A stretch of DNA of 64,000 bases from Haladaptatus salinisoli (GTDB taxonomy: Archaea > Halobacteriota > Halobacteria > Halobacteriales > Haladaptataceae), in contig NZ_CP085327.1 of assembly GCF_020614375.1 (NCBI RefSeq), positions 496,001 through 560,000 on the forward strand. The letters are read 5' to 3'. A program made the position numbers and the translations under genes. This document shows, in pieces, positions 44,724 through 53,863 of this stretch. Below the pieces are notes generated by a model. That model saw only the letters and a program-made list of their open reading frames with translations, searched no databases and was not told where the DNA came from. Numbering within the stretch: the first letter of the stretch is position 1; the number at the start of each line of letters is the position of its first letter.

Positions 44724-45779
44724 ATGACAGACGCGAGCACGGAATCACGCGAAGAACTCGTCACGCAGACGGTCGAACAGCGCCGCGAACTGGTCAACGA
44801 GGCCATCGAGGAGGAACTCCCGATCGTCGAACCGGAGCGCCTCTACGAAGCGTCGCGGTATCTGCTCGACGCGGGCGGGAAACGCCTTCGACCGACGGTG
44901 CTGCTGTTGGTCGCGGACGCGCTGGCCGACGTCGAACCCATGTCGGAGGCCTACCGAAAGTTCCCTGCGCTCGACGGGACGGAGGTGGACGTGATGGCCG
45001 CCGCGGTGAGCATCGAGGTCATCCAGTCGTTCACGCTCATCCACGACGATATCATGGACGCCGACGACCTGCGCCGCGGCGTTCCGTCGGTTCACCGCGC
45101 TTACGACACCGAGACGGCGATTCTGGCCGGTGACACCCTCTACTCGAAGGCGTTCGAGATCATGCTCGACACCGACGCCACGCCGGAGCGGTGTGTCGGC
45201 GCGCTCGACGTGCTCGCATCCACCTGTACGAAGATCTGCGAAGGACAGGCGCTCGACGTCGCGTTCGAGGAACGACCGGACGTACTCCCCGAGGAGTATC
45301 TCGAGATGATAGAGAACAAGACCGCCGTGCTGTACGGGGCGGCGGCGACCGTTCCGGCCGTCTTGCTCGGCGCCGACGAGGATACCGCGGAGGCGCTCTA
45401 TCGGTACGGCATCGACGTGGGCCGGGCATTCCAGATTCAGGACGACGTGCTCGACCTGACCGTCCCGAGCGACAAACTCGGGAAACAGCGCGGGAGCGAC
45501 CTCGTGGAGGACAAACAGACCATCATCACGCTCCACGCCCGCAAGCAGGGCGTCGACGTGGACTCGCTGGTCGAAGCCGACGAGGTCGGCGACGTGAGCG
45601 AAGCGGAAATCGACGCCGCGGTGAACGTGTTGGACGACGCCGGAAGCATCGACTACGCGAAAGAGAAGGCGCAGGAACTCGTCCAGCGCGGGAAGGATCA
45701 CCTCGACGTGCTTCCGGAGAACGAGTCGCGCTACCTGCTGGAGCAGATCGCGGACTACCTCATCGAACGCGGCCACTGA
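44724..45779 (+). CDS. idsA: Geranylgeranyl/farnesyl diphosphate synthase
   Basis: The 351-residue all-helical prenyltransferase has the first aspartate-rich motif DDIMDADDLRRG, the second DDVLD in QIQDDVLDLTV, and RLRPTVLLL and GKQRGSDLVEDKQTI elements. It condenses isopentenyl diphosphate to farnesyl and geranylgeranyl diphosphate, the core of archaeal ether lipids. Start ATG 44724, 2 bases after the RNase J stop. Confidence 0.95.
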   Translation: MTDASTESREELVTQTVEQRRELVNEAIEEELPIVEPERLYEASRYLLDAGGKRLRPTVLLLVADALADVEPMSEAYRKFPALDGTEVDVMAAAVSIEVIQSFTLIHDDIMDADDLRRGVPSVHRAYDTETAILAGDTLYSKAFEIMLDTDATPERCVGALDVLASTCTKICEGQALDVAFEERPDVLPEEYLEMIENKTAVLYGAAATVPAVLLGADEDTAEALYRYGIDVGRAFQIQDDVLDLTVPSDKLGKQRGSDLVEDKQTIITLHARKQGVDVDSLVEADEVGDVSEAEIDAAVNVLDDAGSIDYAKEKAQELVQRGKDHLDVLPENESRYLLEQIADYLIERGH

Positions 45780-45913
45780 CCGTCCGTCGGTTCCGTTCGA
45801 CGGACGCGTTCGGCTGTCGCCGAGGCGGGCGGTAGTCGGTCGACGACCCGGCGAGCCTCCGCGGCGTTCTCGAAGATTCTCGCGAGTCGGCGATTCCCGC
45901 CGGCGGAAGCCCC

Positions 45914-45935
45914 CGCTCGGAAGAGCGAGGTTTTT
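45914..45935 (+). terminator. GNRA-type hairpin followed by a T run after the RNase J-idsA operon
   Basis: CGCTC-GGAA-GAGCG (45914-45927) is followed by AGGTTTTT. It is shaped like a terminator for the upstream operon, but the T run is only 28 bases before the next start and may also be the gltX promoter. Confidence 0.35.
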
Positions 45936-45962
45936 CATCGAGACTCTCAAAACCACGAGACG

Positions 45963-47681
45963 ATGGACGACGAGTTACGCGCCCGAGTCGAGACGGAGGC
46001 GGAGAGACACGCGCTGTTCAACGCGCTGAAACACGACAGCGACGCCGACGTCGGGGCCATCATGGGGTCGCTGATGGGCGAGAATCCGGCGTTCCGCGAG
46101 CACGGAAACGAGGTTCCCGGGGTCGCGGGGAAGGTCGTCGCGCGGGTCAACCAGCTCGACGCCGCAGAGCGCAGGGAGCGCCTCGCCGAACTCGACCCGG
46201 AGTTGGTCGAAGAACTCGACGCCGAAGACGAGGAGGAAGAGCGCGTGCTCCCCGACCTGCCGAACGCCGAGGAGTACGACCAGGTTCGAATGCGCTGCGC
46301 GCCGAACCCGAACGGACCGTGGCATATCGGACACGGTCGGATGCCCGCCGTCATTGGGACTTACAAGGAGATGTACGACGGTTGGTTCCTCGTCCGGTTC
46401 GACGACACCGACCCGGAGACGAAACGTCCCGACCTGGACGCCTACGACGCCATCCTGGAGGACGTGGAGTACCTCGGCTTCGACCCCGACGAGGTGATGA
46501 GGGCCAGCGACCGCCTCGAAATCTACTACGACCACGCCCGCGACCTCATCGGGGAGGGGGGCGCGTACACCTGCTCCTGTTCGGGCGAGGAGTTCTCGAA
46601 TCTCAAGAACGACGCGAAACCGTGCCCGCACCGCGACAAAGACCCCGAGACGACGCTGGAGGAGTTCGAGAACATGGTCGCCGGGGAGTACGACTCCGGC
46701 GAGATGGTGCTCCGAGTGAAGACCGACATCGAACACAAGAACCCCGCCCTGCGCGACTGGGTCGCCTTCCGAATCGTCGACACGCCGCACCCCCGACCGG
46801 AGGCGGCCGAGTATCGGTGCTGGCCCATGCTCGACTTCCAGTCCGGCATCGACGACCACATGAAAGGCATCACGCACATCATCCGCGGCATCGACCTGCA
46901 GGACTCGGCGAAGCGCCAGCGGTTCGTCTACGACTACTTCGACTGGGAGTACCCCGAGACCATCCACTGGGGGCACGTGCAGGTGGACGAGTACGACGTG
47001 AAGATGTCCACCTCGACCATCGCCGAACTCATCCGGAAGGGCGAACTCGACGGCTGGGACGACCCGCGCGCGCCAACCCTCCGGAGCGTCCGCAGGCGGG
47101 GCATTCGCGGCGAGGCCATCACCGAGGCGATGGCCGAACTCGGCACCTCCACGAGCAACGTCGACCTGGCGATGAGCACGGTCTACGCCAAGAACCGCGA
47201 CCTCGTGGACGACGTCGCGCCCCGGTACTTCCTCGTCCGCGACGGCGTGGAGTACCCCCTCGTCGGCGAGCACCCCCCGACCGCGGAGCCGCCGGTTCAC
47301 CCCGACCACGAGGACAGGGGGACGCGCCGCATCCCTGCCGGGGAAGCGGTGCTAATCGAACCCGGCGACATCCCGGACCACGGGGAGCGCGTCTGGCTGA
47401 AGGGGCTTGGCTGTTTCCGGCACACCCGCGACGCCCTCCAGTACACGGGCGACGACATCGACGCGGTCCGGGAGGAGGGCGTCGACGTCATCCACTGGGT
47501 GCCCGCCGAGGAGAACGTCCCGGTTCGACTGCGGACGATGGACGGCGACGTGGACGGGTTCGCGGAACCGGAGTTCGCGGAGACCGACGCGGACGACGTC
47601 GTCCAGTTCGAGCGCGTCGGGTTCGCCCGCGTCGACCGGCACGACGAGGACGAGACGGTCGCCTACTTCGCGCACGAGTAG
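45963..47681 (+). CDS. gltX: Glutamyl-tRNA synthetase (archaeal type)
   Basis: The 572-residue class I synthetase has the HIGH motif in NPNGPWHIGHGR and the KMSKS equivalent KMSTS (DVKMSTSTIAEL). The beta-barrel anticodon domain at the C-terminus matches archaeal and eukaryal GluRS rather than the bacterial alpha-helical form. In archaea this enzyme charges tRNA-Glu and misacylates tRNA-Gln, which GatDE then corrects. It stands apart from the neighbouring transcripts. Confidence 0.96.
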   Translation: MDDELRARVETEAERHALFNALKHDSDADVGAIMGSLMGENPAFREHGNEVPGVAGKVVARVNQLDAAERRERLAELDPELVEELDAEDEEEERVLPDLPNAEEYDQVRMRCAPNPNGPWHIGHGRMPAVIGTYKEMYDGWFLVRFDDTDPETKRPDLDAYDAILEDVEYLGFDPDEVMRASDRLEIYYDHARDLIGEGGAYTCSCSGEEFSNLKNDAKPCPHRDKDPETTLEEFENMVAGEYDSGEMVLRVKTDIEHKNPALRDWVAFRIVDTPHPRPEAAEYRCWPMLDFQSGIDDHMKGITHIIRGIDLQDSAKRQRFVYDYFDWEYPETIHWGHVQVDEYDVKMSTSTIAELIRKGELDGWDDPRAPTLRSVRRRGIRGEAITEAMAELGTSTSNVDLAMSTVYAKNRDLVDDVAPRYFLVRDGVEYPLVGEHPPTAEPPVHPDHEDRGTRRIPAGEAVLIEPGDIPDHGERVWLKGLGCFRHTRDALQYTGDDIDAVREEGVDVIHWVPAEENVPVRLRTMDGDVDGFAEPEFAETDADDVVQFERVGFARVDRHDEDETVAYFAHE

Positions 47682-47718
47682 CACCGCCCGATTCCCCTTT
47701 TCGTCCGATTCGACCGAC

Positions 47719-48071
47719 TACGCGGCCGCGAGGACGGAACGAGCTAAACCGCGAGTTTCGTCCTCGCCGGGGAAGGGTAGGCGTCCCTCGGCGGATGAAG
47801 GGCGAGGGAGGAGCGACCGGAGGGAGCGACGACCGAGGGTTTCGTTCATAGGCCCTAGCGATAGTTCGAGCCGAACTAGTGGAATGCAGCAGTTTGGTCC
47901 TCGGAAGTCGCTAGAGTGGGTTAGTCGCTAGCTGATGCTCGAGCACGTGAGTGAAGCCCTCACTCGCTTCGCTCGTTCGCCCTTCATCTGCCAGGAAACC
48001 GCCCCGCCCTGCCCTTCCCCGGCGAACGCGGAACTCGCCGCAGTGGCTCGTTCCGCGTCCGCGGCCGCGAG
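47719..48071. repeat. Large imperfect inverted repeat, possible MITE
   Basis: The stretch after gltX holds no convincing gene. Its two ends are imperfect reverse complements over roughly 100 bases each: both begin with CGCGGCCGCG (47721-47730 and 48059-48069 region) and share GGAACGAG, GCGAGTT, CGCCGGGGAAGGG and GATGAAGGGCGA in order. The middle (about 47836-47950) contains two direct copies of AGTCGCTAG (47906 and 47923) and an inverted CTAGCGA. This is the architecture of a non-autonomous transposon or a very large hairpin. Confidence 0.55.
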
Positions 48072-48107
48072 TGAGCGATGGTATCGACAGGGACGTTTTT
48101 CGACCGC

Positions 48108-48263
48108 TCACCGCCACTCGACGTCCTCCAGCGGTTCGGCCACGACGCCGTCCTGCCGGGCCAGCACCCTCGCGTGAGCGGTGCAGACCTCCCGATTCTC
48201 GGCCCACGGGACGTGCAACCGAACCGCCGCCTCGTTCTCGCAGTCGTTCTCGGCGCACTCCAT
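48108..48263 (-). CDS. 51-residue zinc-site protein
   Basis: This short protein, MECAENDCENEAAVRLHVPW followed by AENREVCTAHARV, is almost entirely a C-x4-C ... C-x2-H module (18 residues between the inner cysteines), the same as in the protein at 34140-34535. It probably binds zinc. ATG at 48263; it lies 23 bases after the stop of tmcA, in the same direction. Confidence 0.7.
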   Translation of the reverse strand: MECAENDCENEAAVRLHVPWAENREVCTAHARVLARQDGVVAEPLEDVEWR

Positions 48264-48286
48264 CGCCCGGAGGGAGGGGTTCGTCC

Positions 48287-50572
48287 CTAATCGGTGTACC
48301 GCTCGACCTCCTCCCGCGCCGCGGCGTTCCCGTAGCGGTCGACGAGCGGTTGAAACGCCCTTCCCAGCGCGCGCATGGCCTCTCCGGGCGAGTGGAAGCC
48401 GAGTTCGTCCGCGACGGCGGGCCACCTGCGGGCCTGCAACACCTTCCGCACCAGCAGGCGTTCCTGCTCGGGCGAGAGCGCGTCGGCGTCGGCCGGGTCC
48501 ACGAAGTGTTTCACGACCAGTCGCCGGAAGGGGGCCGGGCCGTGGTCGAACTGCCCCGGACCGTAGGCGCTGGCGGCGACCAGTCGCCACTCCCAGTCGG
48601 TGAGCGCGGGCGAGACGGGCGTCTCGGTGGCGCGCAGAGCCTCCCGCACCACGTCCGATTCCACGTCGCCGAGCGCGTCCGAGAGCACCGACGCGATTCG
48701 CCCCGCGAACCGCCGGGCGTGGCGGTCGTACAGGTCGCGGCCCGCGTCGGAGAGGGGGGCCATCATCAGCGCCGAGTACTCCCCGCTGGCGTCGTTGCGC
48801 GTGGTCGATAGCTGGACGGTGCGGTAACCGTTCTCGCGCCAGAATCGGAGCAGTTCGGGGGTCGCTCCGAACCCCGTGCCGAGCCAGTCGAGGTGCGAGA
48901 ACTCCCGCCGAATCTCGCCGAGCAGGCGCGACCCGAGGCCCGACGACCGGACGGCGTGGTGGGTGGCGATTCGCATGACGCGCATCCCCTCCGGGACCCC
49001 CGCGTCGAAGTCCCGGAGTTGCGTCGTGAGCACGTCCGGGAGCATGTTGCCCTTCACCCGCCCGCCGTCGTACATGTGCTCGCGCACGTCGGCGGGGAGA
49101 TTTCCCTCGCGGGCGAGCAGGGCGACGCTGACGACGTGGCCGTCCAGCGAGAGCGCCCGCACCGCGACGTTCGGCGCGTCCAGCAGTCGCGCGAGATCGG
49201 CCGGTTCGGTTCGGTAGTGCGCGAGGACGAGCAGGCCGAACGTCTCGCGCAGCAGGTTCTCGTCCGCGAGCAACTCGCCCGGGCCGAGCGCTCGGTACTC
49301 GACCTCCGAAGGGGTCGCGTCCGCCGCGAGCGGTTCGACCGCGGGGCGGGCGTCGAGCGCGAGCGCGCGGAACGCCCACACTTCCACCGGGTCGCCCGGC
49401 GCGTAGCGAATCGGTTCGACCATGCTCGCGTCGGTCACGTCGTGGCCGCTCTCGGCGAGTCGGTCCCGGAACCGCACCGAGAAGCCCCGTCCCGCGCCTT
49501 CGTAGCCGTGGACGGTCGTCGCGAACGCGACGCGTGGGAACGCCAAGAACCGTTCCAGCAGGCGAACCGAGAGCGCGGCGGCTTCGTCCACCAGCACCAC
49601 GTCGGCGTCGGCTTCGACCGCCGCGGTCGGTCTCTCGAACCGCACGACGCCGCCCGACTCCGACGAGATTCGCGCGGGCGGGTCGCCGTCGGTCCCGGCG
49701 AGTTCGCCCAGCGAGTCGAGCACTTCGCCGGCGCGGGCGAACACCTCGCGGGCGCTTCGATAGCTCCGAGCCGTCACGAGCACGTCGTCGCCGTCCGCGG
49801 CGAAACAGCCCGCCGCGATTCCGGCGGCGCTCGATTTCCCCCGGCCGCGGTCGGCCTCCACGACGACCGCCCGCTCGCGTTCGTCGTCCTCGTCGCGCTC
49901 GCTGCGTTCTTCGCGTTCGTTCCGTCCCCGTCTTCGAAGATCCTCGAAGGCACGCACCGCCGTTCGCTGATCGTCGGTGAGACACGTTTCGTAGGCGATC
50001 CGCGGGAAATCGCGGCGCGAAAGGTCGCGCCCCCGCGGTCGCAGCCTCGGTGCGGGGTGCGTCAGCCCGTCTTTCTCGGTCGTTCCCGAGTCAACGTCGA
50101 CGATGGCGACGCCGGGATGCGCGCGGAGCGTGGCGACGAAGCGTCGCCGGAAGTTTCCGGTTACGTCCTCGACGTCGAACGGCGGCACCGCGAGCGTCTC
50201 GTCGAACTCGTCCCGCCGCGCTGGCCACGAGTCGAGCGGCGGCGCGAGCAGGACGAACAGGCCGCCGCCGTCGACCGCGCCGACGACCCGCCCCAGCGCG
50301 TTCGGCCGGAGCTCGCCGTGCGCGTCGAAGACGACCGCCTCGCGGGTCGTTCCGAGCAAGGTTCCGGCGCGGCGCTGCGCGACCCGCTCGCAGTCGAGCG
50401 CGCGCCGGGGTCCGACCTGTACCGTTTCCGCCCGGGGAATCCCCGCCGCGTCGAGGGCGCGGCGGGCGGCGGCGTCCCCCTCGCTTCGGTCGCCCGCGAG
50501 GACGAGCAACCGACGCTCGTTCGACCGTCGGGCCTCCTCTCGCAGGGCCGTCGCCACCGACGCTACGTCCAT
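48287..50572 (-). CDS. tmcA: tRNA(Met) cytidine acetyltransferase TmcA
   Basis: The 761-residue protein has the three TmcA parts: a N-terminal helicase-like domain (LLVLAGDRSEGDAAARRAL), an ATPase with Walker A VEADRGRGKSSAAG and the DEA-type VVLVDEAAALS, and a GNAT acetyltransferase core (VMRIATHHAVRSSGLGSRLL) with a C-terminal tRNA-binding tail. It makes N4-acetylcytidine using acetyl-CoA and ATP; archaeal members also acetylate rRNA. ATG 50572 gives the usual N-terminus. Confidence 0.92.
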   Translation of the reverse strand: MDVASVATALREEARRSNERRLLVLAGDRSEGDAAARRALDAAGIPRAETVQVGPRRALDCERVAQRRAGTLLGTTREAVVFDAHGELRPNALGRVVGAVDGGGLFVLLAPPLDSWPARRDEFDETLAVPPFDVEDVTGNFRRRFVATLRAHPGVAIVDVDSGTTEKDGLTHPAPRLRPRGRDLSRRDFPRIAYETCLTDDQRTAVRAFEDLRRRGRNEREERSERDEDDERERAVVVEADRGRGKSSAAGIAAGCFAADGDDVLVTARSYRSAREVFARAGEVLDSLGELAGTDGDPPARISSESGGVVRFERPTAAVEADADVVLVDEAAALSVRLLERFLAFPRVAFATTVHGYEGAGRGFSVRFRDRLAESGHDVTDASMVEPIRYAPGDPVEVWAFRALALDARPAVEPLAADATPSEVEYRALGPGELLADENLLRETFGLLVLAHYRTEPADLARLLDAPNVAVRALSLDGHVVSVALLAREGNLPADVREHMYDGGRVKGNMLPDVLTTQLRDFDAGVPEGMRVMRIATHHAVRSSGLGSRLLGEIRREFSHLDWLGTGFGATPELLRFWRENGYRTVQLSTTRNDASGEYSALMMAPLSDAGRDLYDRHARRFAGRIASVLSDALGDVESDVVREALRATETPVSPALTDWEWRLVAASAYGPGQFDHGPAPFRRLVVKHFVDPADADALSPEQERLLVRKVLQARRWPAVADELGFHSPGEAMRALGRAFQPLVDRYGNAAAREEVERYTD

Positions 50573-50771
50573 ACTCGGTGTTAGAAAGGGCGTCGCAAGG
50601 ATGTTTCTCTTCGGTGTGAGAAGGTCAGGAGTCGTGGCGAGGTGGGGTCGGGTGATGGCGCCAGACCCGCTCGCGTTTCGCGGGGACCTCGCCACTTACG
50701 GCGACATCGTCATTAGTTAAATGCTTTCTGGAGGTGGCGGTATCTCGAACCGGTCGGGGACGCTCGGTCGG

Positions 50772-51626
50772 TCACCCGGCGAGCGTCGCTCCGGCGTAGA
50801 TGGAGACGACGAGGAAGAGCCAGACGGCGTCCACGAAGTGCCAGTACATCGACACCGTCGAGACCGAGGTGTCTCGCTCGGCGTCGTACTGACCGAGTAG
50901 CGCGCGCGCCAGCAGAATCGTCATCAAGACGACGCCGAGCGTGACGTGCAGGCCGTGCAGGCCGGTCAGGCCGAAGAAGGCGCTTCCGAAGACGCCGGAC
51001 GTGAGCGTGAAGCCCTCGTGGGTGATGAACTCGTAGTATTCGAATATCTGCCCGCCGAGGAAGACGACGGACAGCGCGACCGTCAGTGCGAGGAGGCCGA
51101 CGAACCGGCGTCGCTTTCCGCTCAACAGCGAGGTGTGTGCGAAGTGGAGGGTGAAACTGCTGGTGACGAGGATGAGCGTGTTGACGAGGACGAGCGAGTT
51201 CAACAGGGGTGGGATGGTCTGTCCGCTCGGCGGCCAGGCGCCCGTTCTGATGAAGAAGTAGTAGACGAACCCCGCGCCGAACGTCGCCACCTCGGTTCCG
51301 AGAAACAGTATCATCGCCCACCGGAGTTTCGTCCCTCCCGCCGCCTCGCGACTCCAGTAGTGGTCGACGAAGCCGTGATAGAGCCAGCCGTAGACGCCGA
51401 CGAGGAACACGACCGTCCCCGCGACGAAGACGGCGGGGCCGTATATCGGCGCGACGGTGCCGTTCCCGCCCTGACTCATCACGTACAGGGCCGCTCCGGT
51501 GTACAGTCCCGTCGCACCGACCGCCGAGACGAAGGGCCACCAGGACGCTTCGCCGAAGCCCCGCGGCCAGTCCTCCGTCGCCGGGTGGTGGCTGTGCTCT
51601 CGCTCCTCCACTTCTCCCCCGCTCAC
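50772..51626 (-). CDS. coxC: Cytochrome c oxidase subunit III
   Basis: The 284-residue protein has seven hydrophobic segments. Heme-copper oxidase subunit III landmarks are SREAAGGTKLRWAMILFLGTE (the conserved Glu), TSSFTLHFAH, GQIFEYYEF, FFGLTGLHGLHVTLG and MYWHFVDAVWLFLV. It stabilises the proton-pumping core (subunits I and II are not in the window). GTG at 51626 is preferred because it gives a short cytoplasmic head (SGGEVEEREHSHHPATEDW); the frame is open further up to 51749 without a good start. Confidence 0.9.
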   Translation of the reverse strand: MSGGEVEEREHSHHPATEDWPRGFGEASWWPFVSAVGATGLYTGAALYVMSQGGNGTVAPIYGPAVFVAGTVVFLVGVYGWLYHGFVDHYWSREAAGGTKLRWAMILFLGTEVATFGAGFVYYFFIRTGAWPPSGQTIPPLLNSLVLVNTLILVTSSFTLHFAHTSLLSGKRRRFVGLLALTVALSVVFLGGQIFEYYEFITHEGFTLTSGVFGSAFFGLTGLHGLHVTLGVVLMTILLARALLGQYDAERDTSVSTVSMYWHFVDAVWLFLVVSIYAGATLAG

Positions 51627-51769
51627 GGTCTCCGCACCTCCCCATTCATAGCTCGAAGTACGGGCCGAACCGACAAAACCCTCATTCGTATTCGTCGGAG
51701 TCGTTCCGGTCGGTAATTTGCCGCGACGGAAGTGAAACGTTTTTGTCACCCATCCGTCTCGCCTCCGGT

Positions 51770-52343
51770 ATGCTCGGCCCCGTCTTTCCGGAAGGCGACC
51801 GCGTCGAACTCCGCGTGACCGAGCGGGAGGACCTCGACCTCCTGCAGCGAGTGCGAACCGACCCCGAACTCCGTATCCCGATGACGTTCACCGAACCGCA
51901 GACCCGCGAACAGGTCGAGGAGTTCTACGAGAACACGGTCTCGGCGGACAGCGGCGATTCGAACTTCGTCGTCTGCGTCGACGGCGAACCGGTCGGCGAG
52001 GCGAACCTGTTTCGGGTCGAAGCCGACCGCGGCGAAATCGCCTACTGGCTCGACCGCGACGAACGCGGGGAGGGGTACGCCACGGAGGCGGTGTCGCTCC
52101 TGTTGGACTACGCCTTCGACACCCGAGGCCTCCACCGGGTCGTCGCTAGGGTCGTGAATTTCGACGAGGCGTCGCACGCGCTCCTGAAACGACTACGGAT
52201 TCGAAGAGGAGGGGCGACTCCGGGAACACGTCTTCCTGCGCGGCGAGTACCGCGACGTGTCGCTCTACGGTCTTCTGCGCGAGGAACTCGTCGCGCGACC
52301 GGTGAGCGGAATCGAAATCGCCCGACTCGGCGGCGTGCGCTAG
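51770..52343 (+). pseudogene. GNAT acetyltransferase (RimJ/RimL type), frameshifted
   Basis: The frame from ATG 51770 encodes a GNAT core (ELRVTEREDLDLLQRVRTD, GEIAYWLDRDERGEGYATEA, ASHALLKRL) and then turns into an arginine-rich tail. One extra base near 52193-52196 explains this: dropping it restores GFEEEGRLREHVFLRGEY, the standard end of this family, followed by REELVARPVSGIEIARLGG and a stop at 52341-52343. It is therefore a mildly damaged gene, or the extra base is a sequencing error. Confidence 0.75.
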
Positions 52344-52370
52344 CGTAGCATTCCGTCGTCTATTTGAAAG

Positions 52371-52379
52371 CGTTTTTAT
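52371..52379 (+). promoter_or_regulatory. TATA-like element of the L7Ae operon
   Basis: GTTTTTATG, about 118 bases before the L7Ae ATG; transcription from about 52400 would give an unusually long leader for a haloarchaeal ribosomal operon. Confidence 0.5.
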
Positions 52380-52407
52380 GGGGGCATATTCTACTGAAGG
52401 GTACAAC

Positions 52408-52485
52408 CCGTGCGGGGTTGATGATGCTCCTAGCCATACAGGATTCATCTGGCAGGGGAGCCTGAGCCAACGCACGGGGAGGTGA
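52408..52485 (+). promoter_or_regulatory. Box C/D-like kink-turn leader of the L7Ae gene, with ribosome binding site
   Basis: Stem CCGTGCG/CGCACGG (52408-52414 with 52471-52477) encloses TGATGA (C box, 52419-52424) and CTGA (D box, 52462-52465). Inside them lies a second stem GCTCC/GGAGC (52426-52430 with 52457-52461). C box, D box and two flanking stems make the kink-turn that L7Ae binds. The ribosome binding site GGGGAGGTGA (52476-52485) touches the outer stem, 8 bases before the ATG, so protein binding would hide it. This fits autoregulation, as proposed for L7Ae in Sulfolobus. Confidence 0.7.
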
Positions 52486-52492
52486 ACAACCC

Positions 52493-52855
52493 ATGCCAGT
52501 ATACGTCAACTACGACGTCCCGGCCGACCTCCAAGACCGAGCGCTCGAGGCGCTCGAAGTCGCGCGGGACACGGGAAGCGTAAAGAAAGGAACGAACGAG
52601 ACGACCAAGGCGGTCGAACGAGGGAACGCGTCCCTCATCTACGTCGCCGAGGACGTCCAGCCCGAGGAAATCGTCATGCACCTGCCCGAGCTCGCCGACG
52701 AGAAGGGAATCCCCTTCGTCTTCGTCGACACGCAGGACGACGTCGGTCACGCCGCCGGACTGGAAGTCGGCAGCGCCGCCGCGGCCATCGTCGATGCGGG
52801 CGAGGCCGGCGAGGACGTGGACGACATCGCCTCGAAGGTCGAGGAACTGCGGTGA
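52493..52855 (+). CDS. rpl7ae: 50S ribosomal protein L7Ae
   Basis: The 120-residue protein has the L7Ae RNA-binding signature [20 protein letters not shown] and the C-terminal [14 protein letters not shown]. It binds kink-turns in rRNA, in box C/D and H/ACA guide RNAs and in RNase P. It heads the operon L7Ae-S28e-L24e-ndk, as in other haloarchaea. A kink-turn-like element covers its own leader. Confidence 0.97.
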   Translation: MPVYVNYDVPADLQDRALEALEVARDTGSVKKGTNETTKAVERGNASLIYVAEDVQPEEIVMHLPELADEKGIPFVFVDTQDDVGHAAGLEVGSAAAAIVDAGEAGEDVDDIASKVEELR

Positions 52856-52866
52856 GGTGGTAGACG

Positions 52867-53094
52867 ATGAGTGCTGAAGAGACCGGACAGGAGGACTCCA
52901 CCTCCGCCGAGGTCATCGAAATCGTCGGCAAGACCGGAATGCACGGCGAGGCCATGCAGGTCAAGTGCCGCATCCGAGAGGGCGAGAACCAAGGGCGCAT
53001 CATCACGCGCAACTGTCTCGGCCCCGTTCGCGAGGGCGACGTGCTTCAGTTGCGCGAAACCGCACGCGAGGCGGACTCCATCGGAGGACAATAA
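52867..53094 (+). CDS. rps28e: 30S ribosomal protein S28e
   Basis: The 75-residue OB-fold protein has [19 protein letters not shown] and the S28e C-terminal signature ([16 protein letters not shown]). It is a small-subunit protein near the mRNA channel. Its stop overlaps the start of L24e by one base (TAATG). Confidence 0.95.
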   Translation: MSAEETGQEDSTSAEVIEIVGKTGMHGEAMQVKCRIREGENQGRIITRNCLGPVREGDVLQLRETAREADSIGGQ

Positions 53095-53279
53095 TGCCAC
53101 AGACGCGAGAGTGCGACTACTGCGGCGGCGACATCGAACCCGGCACGGGAACGATGTTCGTCCGCACGGACGGAACGACCATCCACTACTGCTCGGCGAA
53201 GTGCGAGAAGAACGCCGACCTCGGGCGCGAACCCCGCGACCTCGAGTGGACCGAGGAAGGTAGCGGTGGTGGAGAATGA
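53094..53279 (+). CDS. rpl24e: 50S ribosomal protein L24e
   Basis: The 61-residue zinc protein has [19 protein letters not shown] and [20 protein letters not shown], i.e. two cysteine pairs that coordinate zinc. The ATG at 53094 shares a base with the S28e stop. Its own stop overlaps the ndk start. Confidence 0.95.
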   Translation: MPQTRECDYCGGDIEPGTGTMFVRTDGTTIHYCSAKCEKNADLGREPRDLEWTEEGSGGGE

Positions 53280-53731
53280 GCGAGCGAACCTTCGTGATGG
53301 TCAAGCCCGACGGCGTCCAGCGCGGCCTCATCGGGGAGATCGTCTCCCGATTCGAGGACCGCGGTCTGAAGCTCGTCGGCGGGAAGTTCACGCAGATTGA
53401 CCGGGAACTCGCCGAGGAACACTACGGCGAACACGAGGGCAAGCCCTTCTTCGAGGGCCTCGTGGACTTCATCACCTCCGGACCGGTCTTCGCGATGGTC
53501 TGGGAGGGGCAGGACGCGGTCGCCCAAGTCCGAACGATGATGGGCGAGACCGACCCCGCCGAGTCCGCGCCGGGAACGATTCGCGGCGACTTCGGACTCG
53601 ACCTGGGTCGGAACGTCGTCCACGGTTCGGACACCGAGAAAGGCTCCAACGAGCGCGAGATTTCGCTGTTCTTCGACGAGGACGAGTTGGTCGACTACGA
53701 ACGAGTCGACAACGAGTGGCTGTACGAGTAA
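53276..53731 (+). CDS. ndk: Nucleoside diphosphate kinase
   Basis: The 151-residue protein has [19 protein letters not shown], the active-site histidine in NVVHGSD and the C-terminal [11 protein letters not shown]. It passes phosphate between nucleoside tri- and diphosphates through a phospho-histidine. The ATG at 53276 overlaps the L24e stop (ATGA). It is the last gene of this ribosomal operon. Confidence 0.96.
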   Translation: MSERTFVMVKPDGVQRGLIGEIVSRFEDRGLKLVGGKFTQIDRELAEEHYGEHEGKPFFEGLVDFITSGPVFAMVWEGQDAVAQVRTMMGETDPAESAPGTIRGDFGLDLGRNVVHGSDTEKGSNEREISLFFDEDELVDYERVDNEWLYE

Positions 53732-53863
53732 CCGACCACCGAAGACCGATTTTTCGTTCTTTCCGATACGACGGCCGAGGCCATCGTCAATTAGAGGCAA
53801 AATTTGCCGCTACGCGCCCCATCACGACAATCGGTATCTAACCACACGGTCGAGGGAGAACCC

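Noticed and set aside
47941..47990. CGAAGCGAGTGAG-like simple repeats as CRISPR or origin
   Set aside because: No regular spacing or spacers; such low-complexity motifs are scattered in haloarchaeal intergenic DNA.
50573..50771. A possible short gene (MAPDPLAFRGDLATYGDIV) near 50655-50720
   Set aside because: Only 21 codons, no promoter or conserved motif; treated as intergenic.
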